NCBI GenBank assembly: GCA_016845285.1 | Contig: JAERSX010000129.1 | Span: forward strand, 1 to 6,842 | From: Deltaproteobacteria bacterium | Lineage (GTDB): Bacteria > Myxococcota_A > UBA796 > UBA2385 | Reading direction: 5' to 3' | DNA length: 6,842 nucleotides | Shown: piece after piece, positions 1 through 5,534 of the stretch | Numbering within the stretch: the stretch's first letter is position 1 | How the letters are laid out: every line of letters starts with the position of its first letter | The notes under the pieces: generated by a model | Seen by the model: only the letters and a program-made list of their open reading frames with translations | The model's database searches: none | What the model was told of the DNA's origin: nothing | Made by a program: the position numbers and the translations under genes

Positions 1-1448
1 ATGAGTTCGGTGGCCTCACCCATCCAAGCCATGAAGTGGGCTCCACCCGCCATGCGCATCTTGCGTCCGAGCAGGTCGAGGGCCTGGATGCCGTTCGTGC
101 CTTCATAGATGCTGGCGATCTTGGTGTCCCGCATGTGCTGCTCGACGGGAAACTCGCCGGTGTAGCCAGCGCCGCCGAAGGTCTGTACCGCGAGCACCGT
201 GCACTCGAAGCCGCGATCGGAGCAGTGCGCCTTGCAGATGGGGGTCATCAGCTCGAGCTGACCCATGAGCCGGTCTCGGAGCGCCTGGTCTTCGGTGTGC
301 TTGGTGAGGTCGAAGCGAAGGGCGAGCGAGTAGATGAAGGAACGCATCGCCTCGATGTGCACCTTCTGCCACAGCAGCATCCGACGCACATCGGGGTGCT
401 GGATGATGGGCACCCGTGGGGCGCTGGGGTCCCTGAAGTTCTCCACGCTGCTGCCCTGGATGCGCTCCCGTGCGTAGCTGACCGCGTTTTGGTAGGCGAC
501 GGCGGCACCCGCGAGCCCCTGCAGGCCCACACCCAGGCGGGCCTCGTTCATCATGCGGAACATGATCTTCATGCCCTCGCCCTCTTCGCCAACGATGCGA
601 CCCTCAGCGCCCTCGCCATCGGCGCCCAAGGCCAGCACACAGGTGGCTGAGCCGTGCAGGCCCATCTTCTCTTCGATGCTGGTCACGAAGACGTCGTTGC
701 GGGCGCCCAGCACGCCGTCGCCGTCGTAGGCAAACTTGGGCACCAAGAACAGCGACAGGCCGCGGGTGCCTTCGGGTGCGTCTGGCGTGCGGGCCAGGAC
801 CAGGTGGAGGATGTTCTCGCTGAAGTCGTTGTCACCACCGGTGATGAACACCTTCTCGCCGGTGATTCGGTAGACGCCTGGACGGTCCGTCCGCATGGCG
901 CGGGCACGGTTGTCGCCCACGCTCGACCCGGCATCGGCCTCCGTCAGGCACATGGTTCCGGCCCACCGGCCTGTGTAGAGGCGGTCGCACACGAGCTCGC
1001 GGAGGTCGTCTGGGGCGAACTCGGCGAGCATGTTGGCCGATGCGCGGGTGAGGCCCGGGTAGGTGGCAAAGCTTGTGTTGGCGGCGGTGAAGAGCTCCTG
1101 AATGGCGACGTCGATGGTGTGGGGCATGCCCATGCCGCCGAGGTCTTCACGTCCGGCGAGTCCCAGCCAGCCTCCCTCGCCGGCGACCCGCCATGCCTCG
1201 GCGAAGCCGTCGGGAGTGGTCACGTTGCCTGCGGCATCGACCGCGCAGCCTTGACGGTCGGCGGGCTTGTTGAGCGGGGCCATGATGTCGGCACAGATGC
1301 GGTTGGCTTCGTCGAGCATCTGGTCGCAGAGCGCCCGGTCCACGTCATCGTGGGCCGGGAGTGGGTCGAGAGTGCCGATGAAGTCGAGCTGCTCATAGAG
1401 GACGAAGCGGATGTCGCGCAGATCGACAGAGTAGGCGGTAGCGCTCAA
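1..1448 (-). CDS. Acyl-CoA dehydrogenase, long DmdC/FadE5-like type (3' end missing)
   Basis: Flavoprotein predicted to oxidise an acyl-CoA to the 2,3-enoyl-CoA with FAD in the cytoplasm. The visible 482 residues cover the N-terminal, middle and C-terminal acyl-CoA dehydrogenase domains. Motifs seen: LRDIRFVL near the N-terminus, typical of this subfamily; CLTEADAGSS at 167-176, the substrate/FAD-binding signature; RMMNEARLGVG from 298; GGAGYTGEFPVEQ from 425; and IYEGTNGIQ at 447-455, where Glu449 aligns with the catalytic base of medium-chain acyl-CoA dehydrogenase. Members of this branch are near 600 residues, so about 110 C-terminal residues lie beyond the left edge. The start is TTG at 1448, the only start codon that fits: no ATG or GTG lies in frame just upstream, GGAG (1458-1455) sits six bases before it, and the protein then opens as the family does. 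Family assignment is firm. The substrate (fatty acyl, methylmercaptopropionyl or other) cannot be read from sequence. Confidence 0.95.
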   Translation of the reverse strand, partial: MSATAYSVDLRDIRFVLYEQLDFIGTLDPLPAHDDVDRALCDQMLDEANRICADIMAPLNKPADRQGCAVDAAGNVTTPDGFAEAWRVAGEGGWLGLAGREDLGGMGMPHTIDVAIQELFTAANTSFATYPGLTRASANMLAEFAPDDLRELVCDRLYTGRWAGTMCLTEADAGSSVGDNRARAMRTDRPGVYRITGEKVFITGGDNDFSENILHLVLARTPDAPEGTRGLSLFLVPKFAYDGDGVLGARNDVFVTSIEEKMGLHGSATCVLALGADGEGAEGRIVGEEGEGMKIMFRMMNEARLGVGLQGLAGAAVAYQNAVSYARERIQGSSVENFRDPSAPRVPIIQHPDVRRMLLWQKVHIEAMRSFIYSLALRFDLTKHTEDQALRDRLMGQLELMTPICKAHCSDRGFECTVLAVQTFGGAGYTGEFPVEQHMRDTKIASIYEGTNGIQALDLLGRKMRMAGGAHFMAWMGEATEL

Positions 1449-1476
1449 GGTGGGCTCCGGGGTCGCGTGGGCAGCG

Positions 1477-1505
1477 GTCCTAGCCGTGAGTCCGGCTGTC
1501 GACAA
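1477..1505 (-). promoter_or_regulatory. Candidate sigma70-like promoter for the acyl-CoA dehydrogenase gene
   Basis: On the minus strand TTGTCG (1505-1500; 4 of 6 against TTGACA) is followed after 17 bases by TAGGAC (1482-1477; 3 of 6 against TATAAT). The implied transcript would begin near 1470 and give a leader of about 22 bases before the TTG start at 1448. The AGCCG/CGGCT inverted repeat falls inside the spacer, where a repressor could block polymerase. The match is weak and could be chance. Confidence 0.3.
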
Positions 1506-1539
1506 GCAGTGGGAAGGCGCGGGGGGCGGTCTTCCGCGC

Positions 1540-1545
1540 TACACT
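1540..1545 (+). promoter_or_regulatory. Candidate -10 element for the ferritin-like lipoprotein gene
   Basis: TACACT matches TATAAT at 4 of 6 positions and lies 24 bases before the ATG at 1570, so a transcript beginning near 1552 would have a leader of about 18 bases containing the ribosome-binding site. No convincing -35 hexamer is seen 16-18 bases upstream, where the sequence is a G-rich run. Low certainty. Confidence 0.3.
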
Positions 1546-1560
1546 CAGCCGGCACGGACG

Positions 1561-1564
1561 GGAG
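1561..1564 (+). promoter_or_regulatory. Ribosome-binding site (GGAG) fixing the start at 1570
   Basis: GGAG, within GGGAG, lies five bases before ATG 1570. It is the best Shine-Dalgarno match near any candidate start of this gene. ATG 1450 (further upstream), GTG 1654 and ATG 1708 (both downstream) lack a comparable site, so it favours a protein with an unusually long N-terminal region before the lipoprotein signal. Confidence 0.6.
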
Positions 1565-1569
1565 CTGCC

Positions 1570-2868
1570 ATGTCCTCCCGCGAACTCCACGACTTCCTTC
1601 GCGAGTCCACCGACTCCGGTCCTTCCTGCGCAACAGCGCACTCAGCGGGCGATGTGGGCTCGAGCGTCCCCGCGCTTCAGCGACTCAGGGCGGGACTGAT
1701 CCACGCCATGGGTTTGGCACCGTCTCTTGCTCTGGCGGCTGCCTTGGGGGCCTGCGTAGGCGGCGACAAGGGGGCGGTCGACGACGAGGACGAGGTGCCT
1801 TGGGGCGGTGACGACACCGGAGAGCTGGCCCGAGTCTGTGGTGACGTGACCGAATTGGAGGAGGCGGTGGAAGCGGGCAGCGTGGGAGAGGGCGAGGTGC
1901 TGGTCTGCATCGATCTCCCGTCGGATGGGGCGGACTGCCCGCCCTGGCCCGAGGACGCTCTCCGCGAACAGCTCTGGGAGGTGGCCGGGGCGCCCGCCAC
2001 CGACTGCGTGTGGCACCCCGACAAGGTGTGTGGCCCCGAGACGGGAATTCAAGATGCCTGCTGCTACGTGGCCGACATCTTGGTGGAGTGTTGGAGCGAA
2101 GGGCGCCCCTTCACCGTGGACGGAGAGGCCCGCACAGCCTGCCTCGTCGACGGCTCATCCTGGTCGTCGGCCATGGGCACCTTGCCGACTCTCACAGACG
2201 TTCAGGTTCGTGCCGCCGAGGGGTGGGCTGAGGCTGCGCTGGCCGAGCACGCATCGGTGGCGAGCTTCGGCCGCTTTGTCCTCGAGTTGATGGCGGTGGG
2301 GGCCCCCCCGGAGCTCGTTGCAGGAGCCACCCGTGCCATGGCAGACGAGATCGCACATGCACGTCTGGCCTTCGGTGTGGTCGAGCGCCTCTCTGGTCAG
2401 GCTCGAGGTCCGGGCGCGCTGCCTCTTGCGGGCGCCCTCCCAGAGCACGTGACCTTGCGAGACGTGGTGATGGGCACCCTCGCCGAAGGCTGCGTGAACG
2501 AGACCCTGGCTGCAGCCGAGGCGCGGGCGGCAGCGTCGGTCTGCCAGGACCCGCAGATCTGCCCTGTCCTGGAACGCATCGCCGTCGATGAGGCTGAGCA
2601 CAGCGCGCTGGCATGGCGGTTCCTCCGATGGGCCCTGTGTCAGGACCCTTCGCTCATCGCGGAAGTGGGTGCCTGGCTGACGGCCCACGGGGCGCCGACG
2701 ATCAACAAAGCGGACCCCGATCCGGCCCTGGCCGCCTTCGGTCGTCTGGACGGCCCCACACGCGCTGGTCTCGCAGAGTCCGTCTGGAGCCACGTGATCC
2801 TCCCTGCCTGGGACGCTCTGCGCCACGATCTGTTGGCAGAGGTTCGAGACGGCGCGTCGGCGGCCTGA
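1570..2868 (+). CDS. Predicted lipoprotein with Cys-rich module and ferritin-like di-iron domain
   Basis: 432 residues. Residues 41-62 form a hydrophobic stretch after Arg38 and Arg40 and end in LGAC, a lipobox with Cys62 as the lipidation site, so the protein is probably anchored in the envelope. An acidic linker (about 66-86) follows, then a Cys-rich module (90-191) with nine cysteines, including VCGPE, the pair Cys164-Cys165 and GRPFTVDGEARTA. The module probably forms disulfides. Residues about 215-355 form a four-helix ferritin-like domain with two E...ExxH pairs: Glu226 with E260-I-A-H263, and Glu306/Glu311 with E341-A-E-H344. The spacings (34 and 30 residues) match rubrerythrin-like di-iron proteins. 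The role could be iron oxidation, peroxide removal or oxygen sensing; none can be chosen from sequence. The start at 1570 rests on GGAG five bases upstream, but GTG 1654 would give a more ordinary 33-residue signal peptide. The sulfatase-like gene follows after six bases. Confidence 0.88.
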   Translation: MSSRELHDFLRESTDSGPSCATAHSAGDVGSSVPALQRLRAGLIHAMGLAPSLALAAALGACVGGDKGAVDDEDEVPWGGDDTGELARVCGDVTELEEAVEAGSVGEGEVLVCIDLPSDGADCPPWPEDALREQLWEVAGAPATDCVWHPDKVCGPETGIQDACCYVADILVECWSEGRPFTVDGEARTACLVDGSSWSSAMGTLPTLTDVQVRAAEGWAEAALAEHASVASFGRFVLELMAVGAPPELVAGATRAMADEIAHARLAFGVVERLSGQARGPGALPLAGALPEHVTLRDVVMGTLAEGCVNETLAAAEARAAASVCQDPQICPVLERIAVDEAEHSALAWRFLRWALCQDPSLIAEVGAWLTAHGAPTINKADPDPALAAFGRLDGPTRAGLAESVWSHVILPAWDALRHDLLAEVRDGASAA

Positions 2869-2874
2869 GTCATC

Positions 2875-4344
2875 TTGAGCATCCGTGGGCGGGCGGTGGC
2901 CCTGGCGTTGCTCGCCGTGGCTGCCAGTGTTGCCCTCGAATTGCTCGCTGGGCCGGGACATGTGCTGGATCCGAGCCCGTGGCGCGGGCCCGTGTGGGCA
3001 AGCGTGGCTCTGGTGGCGGTCCTCTTCGCCGTCCTCGCCTGGAGCTTTGCTGGGCGCAGGGCCACGCTCGGCCTCCTCCTCTCCGCCTGGGCGTTGGTGT
3101 GGGGGCCGCAGGCACAACGGAGCCTCCAGGTCTCGCCAGCGCTCGGCTGGGTTCCCGCAGGGGTCATCGGTCTCACGAGCTGGGCTCACCCCCCCACGGG
3201 CGTCGTCCTCGGAGTGGTCGGACCGGCGCTCGGGGTGCTGGCCAGACGCGCTCGGTTTCAGTCCTCATCCCCTGTCGCGGGTGTGGATCCTGGGCCCCAT
3301 CCCGATGTCCTGCTCGTGACGGTGGACACGGTGCGTGCGGACAGCGAGCTCGTCGACCTCGGACGGTTCCCGGCCGAAGACGGGTGGGTTCACTACGAGG
3401 GCGCCGTGGCGCCTGCCCCTTGGACGCTACCGGCCATGATCTCGGTGATGCGTGGGCTGCCGGTCGCTCAGCACGGGGGAGGGCTGCCTGCTGCAGGTGG
3501 CTTCACCAGCCCCGTCGACGGAGCCTCACTGGCGGAGCGCTTCGCGGCGCGCGGGTACCTCACGCACGCGCTCGTCAGCAATCCACACCTTCGCTCGGGC
3601 CATGGGTTTGGCGCCGGCTTTCAGACCTTCCAGCACAGCGACGACAGCCGAGAGCCGCTCGCGGCGGCGCATGCCGTCCTGGGCCGCTGGTCAGATCTTC
3701 GAGGACGCGTGCCCCCTGTGCGAGCGGGACGTGATCGCCGGCTGGTAGACCGAGCGGTTCGACTGATCGAGTCGCCGGCCGATGACCCCCGCTTGGTGTG
3801 GGTACACCTCCTCGGGCCGCATGAGTACGCCCGGGCACCGCAGAACCCGCCTCCAGCCTGGGTGCCCGGCACCGAAGACCTCGATGTGCTGCGTGCTGCG
3901 TACGCTGGCAATGTGGAGGTGGCCCGCGACCAGGTCCTGGCGCTGGCCGCTGCAGCCGATGGCTGGGTGATCGCGGTGACCAGCGATCACGGCGAAGCCT
4001 TTGGCGAAGGCGGCTACCGGGGGCACGGTCGAGGGCTGCAAGATGCCGAGCTGCGGGTGCCCTTGGTGGTTCGCAGGCCAGGGCAGGCCGGAGGGGTGCA
4101 CCGCGAGCAGGTCGCGCTGCATGAGCTGGGCGACTGGCTCCTGGGCTCTGATGAGGCGGCGCTCGAGGCGCGACAGACCGTGTCGGTGGGCGGTGTGCGT
4201 GCCGATGCGGGTGCCTTCGCTCAGCGTCATGGTCCGGACGTGTACGACGTTGACGAGGCGCCGGCGCCCTCGGGCTCGTTGCTCCCCATGTCCTCGGACA
4301 CTCGGTCCGCCCTCGAGGAACTCGGCTACATCGACCACCCGTGA
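2875..4344 (+). CDS. Membrane-anchored sulfatase/alkaline-phosphatase superfamily protein
   Basis: 489 residues. The N-terminal 122 residues hold about four hydrophobic segments (near 7-25, 39-58, 63-79, 92-122), followed by an extracytoplasmic hydrolase domain. It opens with DVLLVTVDTVRADS (144-157), the superfamily's first metal-binding strand with Asp151. APAPWTLPAM (180-189) occupies the place of the nucleophile motif. WVHLLGPHEYAR (309-320) matches the family's WVHxxxPHxxY segment. VTSDHGEAFGEGG (368-380) supplies the metal ligands Asp371 and His372, followed by GHGRG (383-387) and RVPLVV. The closing ALEELGY is also typical. The position of Cys or Ser in sulfatases is Thr184, so a sulfatase acting through formylglycine is unlikely; a phosphotransferase or phosphodiesterase mechanism with a Thr nucleophile is possible. 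The start is TTG 2875, which keeps Arg4 and Arg6 before the first helix; its ribosome-binding site is weak, suggesting translational coupling to the gene ending at 2868. GTG 2896 is the alternative start. Substrate unknown. Confidence 0.9.
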   Translation: MSIRGRAVALALLAVAASVALELLAGPGHVLDPSPWRGPVWASVALVAVLFAVLAWSFAGRRATLGLLLSAWALVWGPQAQRSLQVSPALGWVPAGVIGLTSWAHPPTGVVLGVVGPALGVLARRARFQSSSPVAGVDPGPHPDVLLVTVDTVRADSELVDLGRFPAEDGWVHYEGAVAPAPWTLPAMISVMRGLPVAQHGGGLPAAGGFTSPVDGASLAERFAARGYLTHALVSNPHLRSGHGFGAGFQTFQHSDDSREPLAAAHAVLGRWSDLRGRVPPVRAGRDRRLVDRAVRLIESPADDPRLVWVHLLGPHEYARAPQNPPPAWVPGTEDLDVLRAAYAGNVEVARDQVLALAAAADGWVIAVTSDHGEAFGEGGYRGHGRGLQDAELRVPLVVRRPGQAGGVHREQVALHELGDWLLGSDEAALEARQTVSVGGVRADAGAFAQRHGPDVYDVDEAPAPSGSLLPMSSDTRSALEELGYIDHP

Positions 4345-4363
4345 GCGACGGGCCTCGGGGGCG

Positions 4364-4393
4364 CCTCATGGCACCCGGACGGTGCTCCTGAGG
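4364..4393 (+). terminator. Hairpin after the sulfatase-like gene, possible terminator
   Basis: CCTCA (4364-4368) pairs with TGAGG (4389-4393), and GCACC (4371-4375) with GGTGC (4381-4385), around a five-base loop CGGAC, with a small asymmetric internal loop (TG opposite TCC). It begins 20 bases after the stop codon at 4344. No T-run follows, so it is not a classical intrinsic terminator; it could mark the transcript's 3' end or be incidental. Confidence 0.35.
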
Positions 4394-4613
4394 GGGCCAT
4401 GCAGCTCGGCCGAGCGCGGCTCGTGCCCTTGAAGAACGACGATGCTGACGAACTCCTCACGCGTGAGCTTCTTCGTGTCGTCGGCCAGGGAGGCGGTCGC
4501 AGACCGGGTACCCCGAGCCCTGGCGTTCGAGAAGGTGGGGCCGGTGGGCTACGAGGGCGCCATGATGGTACGTGTCGAGCGATGCCGTGCACACGATCAC
4601 GGCCAAAGGCCTT

Positions 4614-4617
4614 GGAG
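4614..4617 (+). promoter_or_regulatory. Ribosome-binding site (GGAG) fixing the lipoprotein start at 4625
   Basis: GGAG lies seven bases before ATG 4625, and AAGGA (4619-4623) lies four bases before the second ATG at 4628. Both point to a start at the tandem ATGs, not at the in-frame ATG 4442, which would place 61 residues ahead of a signal peptide. Confidence 0.6.
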
Positions 4618-4624
4618 CAAGGAC

Positions 4625-5518
4625 ATGATGACGATTCCCTTTCGCATGGGCTTCTTTGCGTTGCTGGCCATCAGCAGCAGCGCCTGCTTCGCAGTTGGCA
4701 ACACCAAGAGCGACGACGACGACGAAGAGGACGATGACGAAGGCTGGTTCGAGTCCGACGCCGACACGGATGCCGACACCGACACCGACACCGACGCCGA
4801 CGACGACGCCGACTCCGACACGGACACCGACTCCGACACGGACACCGACACCGACTCGGACACAGATGCCGACTCCGACTCTGACTCCGACTCCGACTCC
4901 GACGTCGACTACTTCGAGCCTTCTGCACTGGCGACCGGTGCGTGGATTCCGTACCGGGACGGGGACCTGGGCGGTGTCACCTACGATGGCAGCGACTACC
5001 CCGCCTACTTCTTCATCTACCTGGCCGATCTCGACTACTGGGAAGGCCCGGGCGACACCGACAACGCCTGCACGCTCTACTTCGACATGGAGTCATCCTC
5101 GACTTCATGGGACAGCGGCTTGGTCGGGGACGGGGCCTGGGCCGCCTGGGCCCTCGATCTCGAGAGCAGCTACGTCACAGAGGAAGGACCCTGCGGTGAC
5201 CTGGACCCGAGCGACTGGACCACGGATGTGGTCCGAGAGCTCGGCAGCTACGACTGGAGCTACGGGATTGGCCCCGTGGACAGCGATCTGGGCGAGACTC
5301 TCACCGAATACTACCCGGAATACGAGCACAACTGGCTCGGTGGTTGGCTGGACACGGACTTTGGCGGAGGAGGCGTTGGAGCTGTTGACTACGGCCTCGC
5401 CTACGAGGTCGACTCATCGGGCGAGGTCGACGACAGCAGCATGTTGAACGTGTCGGGCTGGTCCAGCGCCGAGGATGGCCTCTACACGACCTATTCGGGC
5501 TACTACTTCCCGCTCTGA
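4625..5518 (+). CDS. Predicted exported lipoprotein with Asp-X repeat linker and unrecognised C-terminal domain
   Basis: 297 residues. Residues 1-20 form a signal peptide (one Arg at 7, then a hydrophobic core from MGFFALLA) ending in SSSAC. Cys21 is a probable lipidation site, although the -3 Ser is not the canonical Leu/Val/Ile, so cleavage by signal peptidase I is possible. An acidic patch (29-40) is followed by a linker at 45-95 with Asp at every odd position, 26 in all, alternating with Thr, Ser or Ala. Residues 96-297 form a domain rich in Trp, Tyr, Gly and acidic residues, with two cysteines (149 and 190) that could form a disulfide. I do not recognise its family. It is probably a surface protein whose linker holds the domain away from the membrane, and the acidic tract may bind calcium. 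The gene stands alone on this strand and converges on the DUF1501 gene, nine bases beyond. The start was chosen by ribosome-binding site and signal peptide; ATG 4442 is also in frame. Confidence 0.85.
   Translation: MMTIPFRMGFFALLAISSSACFAVGNTKSDDDDEEDDDEGWFESDADTDADTDTDTDADDDADSDTDTDSDTDTDTDSDTDADSDSDSDSDSDVDYFEPSALATGAWIPYRDGDLGGVTYDGSDYPAYFFIYLADLDYWEGPGDTDNACTLYFDMESSSTSWDSGLVGDGAWAAWALDLESSYVTEEGPCGDLDPSDWTTDVVRELGSYDWSYGIGPVDSDLGETLTEYYPEYEHNWLGGWLDTDFGGGGVGAVDYGLAYEVDSSGEVDDSSMLNVSGWSSAEDGLYTTYSGYYFPL
4757..4909 (+). repeat. In-frame low-complexity repeat encoding the Asp-X linker
   Basis: Period of six bases, GAC/GAT followed by a variable codon (ACC, ACG, TCC, TCG, GCC and others), 25 units plus a final Asp codon. 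The protein register is unbroken over 51 residues, while synonymous codons vary (GAC and GAT; ACC, ACG and ACA; TCC, TCG and TCT). This suggests the protein pattern is kept by selection and the tract is not a fresh DNA expansion. It is still a plausible site of length variation by replication slippage or recombination. Confidence 0.9.
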
Positions 5519-5534
5519 GCGAGGGTCTCAGCTC
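5517..5534. terminator. Small hairpin over the convergent gene ends
   Basis: GAGC-GAG, a three-base loop GGT, then CTC-A-GCTC can form a seven-pair stem with one bulged A. It spans the stop codons of both convergent genes (5516-5518 plus, 5528-5530 minus), where a shared bidirectional terminator would be expected. The stem is short and no T-run is seen on either strand, so this is tentative. Confidence 0.25.

Larger units (their letters stand above)
1449..1569. promoter_or_regulatory. Divergent intergenic region between acyl-CoA dehydrogenase and ferritin-like lipoprotein genes
   Basis: These 121 bases separate two divergently transcribed genes and must hold the start signals for both, unless the dehydrogenase is read from further away. 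It contains an inverted repeat, AGCCG (1482-1486) and CGGCT (1493-1497) around a six-base spacer, and next to it the 8-base palindrome TGTCGACA (1497-1504). Either could be a repressor site. This is inference from position and symmetry only, and short palindromes are common in GC-rich DNA. Confidence 0.5.
4345..4624. other. Intergenic region without a convincing gene
   Basis: The 280 bases between the sulfatase-like and Asp-X lipoprotein genes hold a hairpin at 4364-4393 and presumably the promoter of the lipoprotein gene, though no good -35/-10 pair stands out. On the plus strand two frames stay open (from ATG 4399 and ATG 4442), but their products look like no protein family and have mixed third-position composition. 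On the minus strand 4548-4366 is open for 60 codons with a strongly G/C-biased third position but no start codon; it may be a gene remnant or chance. Confidence 0.6.

Noticed and set aside
36..1811. Two long plus-strand open frames (36-650 and 654-1811) opposite the acyl-CoA dehydrogenase.
   Set aside because: They lie antisense to a gene with clear family motifs, resemble no protein family, and arise from the low stop frequency of GC-rich DNA.
2155..3189. Minus-strand open frame opposite the ferritin-like and sulfatase-like genes.
   Set aside because: Arg/Pro/Gly-rich product with no motifs; it crosses the boundary of two well-supported genes on the other strand.
2613..3734. Plus-strand open frame overlapping the sulfatase-like gene in another frame.
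   Set aside because: Arg/Gly-rich product with no recognisable domain; the overlapped frame carries all the sulfatase-superfamily motifs.
3575..4369. Minus-strand open frame opposite the end of the sulfatase-like gene.
   Set aside because: Composition is Arg/Pro/His-rich and typical of a shadow frame.
4597..4863. Minus-strand frame reading Ser-Val and Ser-Glu repeats, and plus-strand frame 4656-5447 reading Thr-Pro repeats.
   Set aside because: Both are alternate readings of the six-base Asp-X repeat. Only the Asp-X frame has a ribosome-binding site and a signal peptide.
4757..4909. The six-base repeats considered as a CRISPR array or origin iterons.
   Set aside because: There are no spacers or unit length of the right size, and the repeat is fully explained by an in-frame protein linker.
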